Shown: piece by piece, positions 60,481 to 64,000 of the stretch | Layout: every line of letters begins with the position of its first letter | How positions within the stretch are numbered: the stretch's first letter is position 1 | Source of the DNA: Heterocephalus glaber | Lineage: Eukaryota > Chordata > Mammalia > Rodentia > Bathyergidae | Direction of reading: 5' to 3' | Length of the DNA: 64,000 bases | NCBI RefSeq assembly: GCF_000247695.1 | Contig: NW_004624785.1 | Span: 342,482-406,481, forward strand | Made by a program: the position numbers and the translations under genes | Notes under the pieces: generated by a model | What the model was told of the DNA's origin: nothing | Databases searched by the model: none | Seen by the model: the letters and a program-made list of their open reading frames with translations, nothing else

Positions 60481-61681
60481 ATTCTGTGATTTTATAATGC
60501 CATGTGACTGAAGATGAGTAAAATGCTTTTTGTCCCTCCAGTAAATATACTGGGTCTTAGGATTTCAGTGGAGGCTCTTTGAAGCCATGATCTCATTCCT
60601 TAATTCTGCTAGCTCTCCAAAAATTTTTGTAAGTACTTACAAGCCACACAAGAAAATAAGCTTGGCTACTTGATGGCCATGTCTCCTGTTTTATTTAATG
60701 AGCATTTATTGAGAACTTGTTGCTCACATGAAAAATTGTACTAGGTACTGGGGTTGCAAAGGCAGGGATGGGCACAGAGAGAAGACAAAGCTATAGAGGA
60801 GGCAGGAGCTTTGGTTGGAAGGAGACAGGTGTGTACACAAAACAATGAAAGGGAGTGAATAAAACGTAGGGCAATGGGGAGTATGTTTGGCACAGCAGTA
60901 ATAACACCAATGCCAAGGTCCTTGGGTGTCCTCAGCTACAAAGACATGAACTTACATTGTGGAGTTGACAGCTTCTTAACATTTATCAAAAGTGATTGTA
61001 GTGCCACCAGGCTTTTAGGTAGGTATGCGAAAAATAGCTGGAAGTTGAAAAGTTCAGAATATCCTCTGGGCAAAGTTGAAACCAAAACAAACATTACCCA
61101 TCAAATAATTTAAATAGTGGCATGTGCTTTTTTAAGAAGTAAGAGCACTGGAGGGTTATAACAGAGTGAAGTACCTGGGGCAGGGAAGGTGGATGGTGGG
61201 AAGTTTGGGGAGATGTTGGTTGAAGGAATAAAATGTCAGTTAGGTGGGATAAATTCAAGTGATCTTGACTTGAATAGTGACTACAGTCAATAAGAATGGA
61301 TTGTACTTTTGAAATTTTTAAAGGAGTAAATTTTAAGTGTTCTCACCACAAAAATAAGTATGTGAAGTAATGCATTTGCTAATTAGCTTGATTCAGCCAT
61401 TCCACAATATATACATATTTCAAAACATGTACAAGATAAATGCATGTAATTTTTTCCAATGAAAAAATTTAAAATAATAACTAAAAACATGGTAAGAATA
61501 GAAGAAAAGATAAAATAATTGAATCTGAAAATACTGGATCCTGTAGAACTCTAATAAAACCCCAATGATATGAAGGAATTTTGCTATTTTTGTGTTTCCA
61601 GATAACTCAATTAAATGTTCTAGGGCTCAAGTGTTTTCAATGGGATTAGATTTTTATTGGATTATTTTCTCTAAGCTTCTT

Positions 61682-61763
61682 TTTTTTTTGGTACCAGGGA
61701 TTGAACTCGGGTTCTTGTGCTTGTGAGGCAGGCGGTGGAACCACTGAGCTAAATCCCTGGCCC
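61682..61763 (-). mobile_element. ID-like SINE with target duplication
   Basis: Perfect 15-bp duplication TTCTCTAAGCTTCTT at 61667-61681 and 61764-61778. Confidence 0.94.
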
Positions 61764-62119
61764 TTCTCTAAGCTTCTTGTTAAAAGATTCTCTCACAATC
61801 TTACCAATAAGCATCCCTAATGCTGACTGGAAATTTTAGTAGTTAGTAACTTGATTTGTAACTACTCCCACTAGGAAACTGGTAGGAGGAAAACCATCAA
61901 CATACCAGGTAATGGAGGAAGAAGCTGGTCTTGCTGGAAACCTCAAGTATCTCCTGGAAGTGAGCTAATTTCCAGTTGCTCTGGACTAACTTGCCACCAG
62001 CCCTGTTTCTACTGTGACACCTTCAGTTTGTACCAAGAATAAAGGTGTCACATTGCCAAGGGTGGAGAGGTGTTTGTTGAGGATGACAGACTAACTAGGG
62101 CTTTTCAAAACCTAACTAG

Positions 62120-62208
62120 GGCCAGGGATTTAGCTCAGTGGCACCACACCTGCCTCAAAAGTGCAGGGTCCTGAGTTCGATCCTTAGTACCAAAAACCCC
62201 CAAAACCA
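62120..62208 (+). mobile_element. ID-like SINE
   Basis: GGGCCAGGGATTTAGCTCAG and GAGTTCGATCCTTAGTACC. AACCTAACTAG/AAACTAACTAG lies on the two sides. Confidence 0.9.
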
Positions 62209-62487
62209 AAACTAACTAGCAGAATCACGATTTTTCACTTATTTCAAGATGTATTTATTAAAAATTTCCTAGAAATCAGGCATTGTCCTGTGTGCTAAAG
62301 TGCAATGGTAATCTCAGGCATTCAGTCTCAGCCAATCCAAACAGGAGACTGCATAATCACAGAAGGGACTACGTGGCACATAGAGAGACTAAATTCATTA
62401 TTTGCTGCACTATTATGAAAAGTAATTTCCATTGTATATATAAAGGCTGCAAAAATATCTTCTGAATGAACAGATAATAGCAATAGA

Positions 62488-63420
62488 TTATCTTTTTTTT
62501 TATTAGTACATGTTGGGAGTACATGATGTTTACATTTATTTTAGGGAATGGGAACATGTATTGAACATATCATGATTCTTTTTATTCTTCTTCCCCTCCC
62601 TATCTGCTTCCCTCCCTCCATCTTTAGATCTCTTTTCCCTATTTTCATCATCATCATTGTTTTAGTTTATATTTGGGACATATACAGATTACATTCATTG
62701 AGGATACCTGGTGCATGTAAATGATACATCTTAAATCTTTTATGTCTCTTTTGCCTCCATTCCCATTTGCAAAATATCTATCTCCTTGTTTCCTTTTTAT
62801 CAATCTTTTATTTTGCTCTTTATTTGTACTTTGGATTACACAAATGAGAGAAAAAATATAGCATTTCAGTTTATGTGTCTTATTTCATTTAACATTATAT
62901 TTTCAAGATGTCTCCACTTCCCTACCAATGCCTCGAATTTATCTTTCTTTATAATTGAGTAGTATGCCATTATGTATAGATACCACAATTTCTTTACTCA
63001 TTTGTCTATTGATGGACATTTAGGCTGCTTCCAAGATTTAGCTATTATGAATTGTGCTGCTATAAACAATGATACGCATGTATCTCTGTAATATGATGTC
63101 TTTAGCTCTTTTGGGAAGATACCTAGAAAGGGAATAGCTGAGTCTAACAGAATTTATAGTTTCACTTTTTGAGGAATCTGCATACTGATTTCCATAGTGG
63201 TTGTACTAGCTTACACTCCCACCAACACCTGAGAAGGGTTCTTTCCCTTCCCCCATCCCCCACATTCTTACCAGCATTTATTATTTGATTTATTGATGAT
63301 GACCATTCTTTCTGGAGTAAGATGAAGTCCTAATGTTTTAATTTGCACTTCTGTAACTGCCAGAGATGTTGACTAGTTTTTCATTAATTTATTGGCTATT
63401 TGTACTTCTGCTAGTGGTGA
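62488..63420 (-). mobile_element. L1 3' end (5'-truncated)
   Basis: T-tract and TTATTAGTACATGTTGGGAG, then CATTTGTCTATTGATGGACA, GCTGCTATAAACAATGATAC and TAATTTGCACTTCTGTAACT. Same layout as the 46.3 and 58.1 kb copies. Confidence 0.88.
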
Positions 63421-63883
63421 AGGGGGAGTGGGGAGTGGAGAGTGGGGTGGAAACAAAGCTGTCTGGGACACGGGACGATTGGCTGCTGAAGGTGTCTCTG
63501 CAGACACTCCCCAGTCGTATAGTCAAAACTGAGCTCAGAAGCAGAGCTTGGTCTTCTCCTTGGAGACTGTGAATCCTCCTTGGGGAGGGCCCTACCTCTC
63601 CCTGCTTGGGCCTGAGGGACTTAGGCTGAGAATACAGACAAGAATGGCAGGCATGGAAGGTCAGTGCCAGTGTCTCACACTCCTTTATGAACAGCAACAG
63701 AAAATAAGGGCTGCTGAACATGATTTCTGTGCCTTCGGTGACCTCACTGTGGATCTCACAACCAACAGGCCAGAAGTGAACAAAATCCTTAGGAAATTAC
63801 TGTACTGGAGATGCCTTATTCTTTGTTTTCCTTCTTTGAAGAGCTCTTTCTGTTTCAAATCCCGCCTGCTCTATCAGCCAGCT

Positions 63884-64000
63884 TTCTTTTTTTTTTCCTT
63901 AAATTATTTTATTGGTACATTTTAGGTATACGATACATTTACATTTATCATTGGGTGCTTGTACCTGTACATGATGTATCTTGGTTCTTATTTTTTCCCC
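63884..64000 (-). mobile_element. L1 3' end, runs off the window
   Basis: T-tract, TTATTTTATTGGTACATTTT and TTGTACCTGTACATGATGTA match the L1 3' tail of the 58.1 kb copy. Confidence 0.8.

Larger units (their letters stand above)
31971..64000. other. 5' flank of SNX9, intergenic, repeat-rich
   Basis: I found no coding exon or active gene in this 32 kb. It consists of L1 3' ends, MaLR LTRs, B1 and ID-like SINEs, MIR/L2 relics, one RPL12 pseudogene and simple repeats, listed separately. Stretches in which I recognise nothing are about 32.5-33.9, 34.9-36.0, 38.6-39.3, 42.0-44.6, 45.0-46.2, 51.0-52.8, 54.2-55.6 and 60.8-61.6 kb. In mammals the gene on this side of SNX9 is expected to be ZDHHC14. 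No exon of it is visible here. Confidence 0.6.

Overview
The window is a stretch of rodent nuclear genome. It holds 7SL-derived B1 SINEs, which are restricted to rodents, in both orientations, together with more than 30 copies of a short tRNA-derived, ID-like SINE. There are also L1 3' ends, MaLR-type LTRs, ancient MIR and L2 relics, and one isolated CpG island. The ID-like consensus, ending in GATCCCCGGTACC plus an A-tail, would fit a castorimorph such as beaver. That species guess is low confidence and rests only on SINE style.

The one protein-coding gene I can support is SNX9 (sorting nexin 9) on the minus strand. Its promoter is the CpG island at about 30.8-31.97 kb. Coding exon 1 (Met-Ala-Ser-Lys, 31288-31299) ends at a GT donor. 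Exon 2 (10980-11066) and exon 3 (4355-4429) complete the N-terminal SH3 domain. Exon 4 (2486-2611) opens the low-complexity linker. All junctions are phase 0 and give the first 100 codons. The rest of the linker, the PX domain and the BAR domain must lie beyond position 1. Introns 1, 2 and 3 are 20,221, 6,550 and 1,743 bp.

Inside the introns are two near-identical 407/408-bp solo LTRs in opposite orientation (17418-17825 and 21815-22221), each with a perfect 5-bp target duplication. Intron 1 also has a head-to-head mariner transposase relic (15.5-15.9 kb), a U6 snRNA fragment, and an L1 fragment at 25.9-27.0 kb. Intron 3 has an antisense L1 ORF2 fragment.

From about 32 kb to the right edge is the 5' flank of SNX9. 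I see no active gene there. It holds one plus-strand L1 3' end, four minus-strand L1 3' ends, several minus-strand MaLR LTRs, an RPL12 processed pseudogene interrupted by an ID-like SINE, a 140-bp pyrimidine-only tract, and one unexplained 460-bp segment at 63.42-63.88 kb.

I found no CRISPR array, operon or bacterial or viral gene system. The most distinctive observations are mobile-element structures: paired LTRs with exact target duplications, nested SINEs, and three loci where a 12-16 bp duplication brackets nothing but a T-rich tract.
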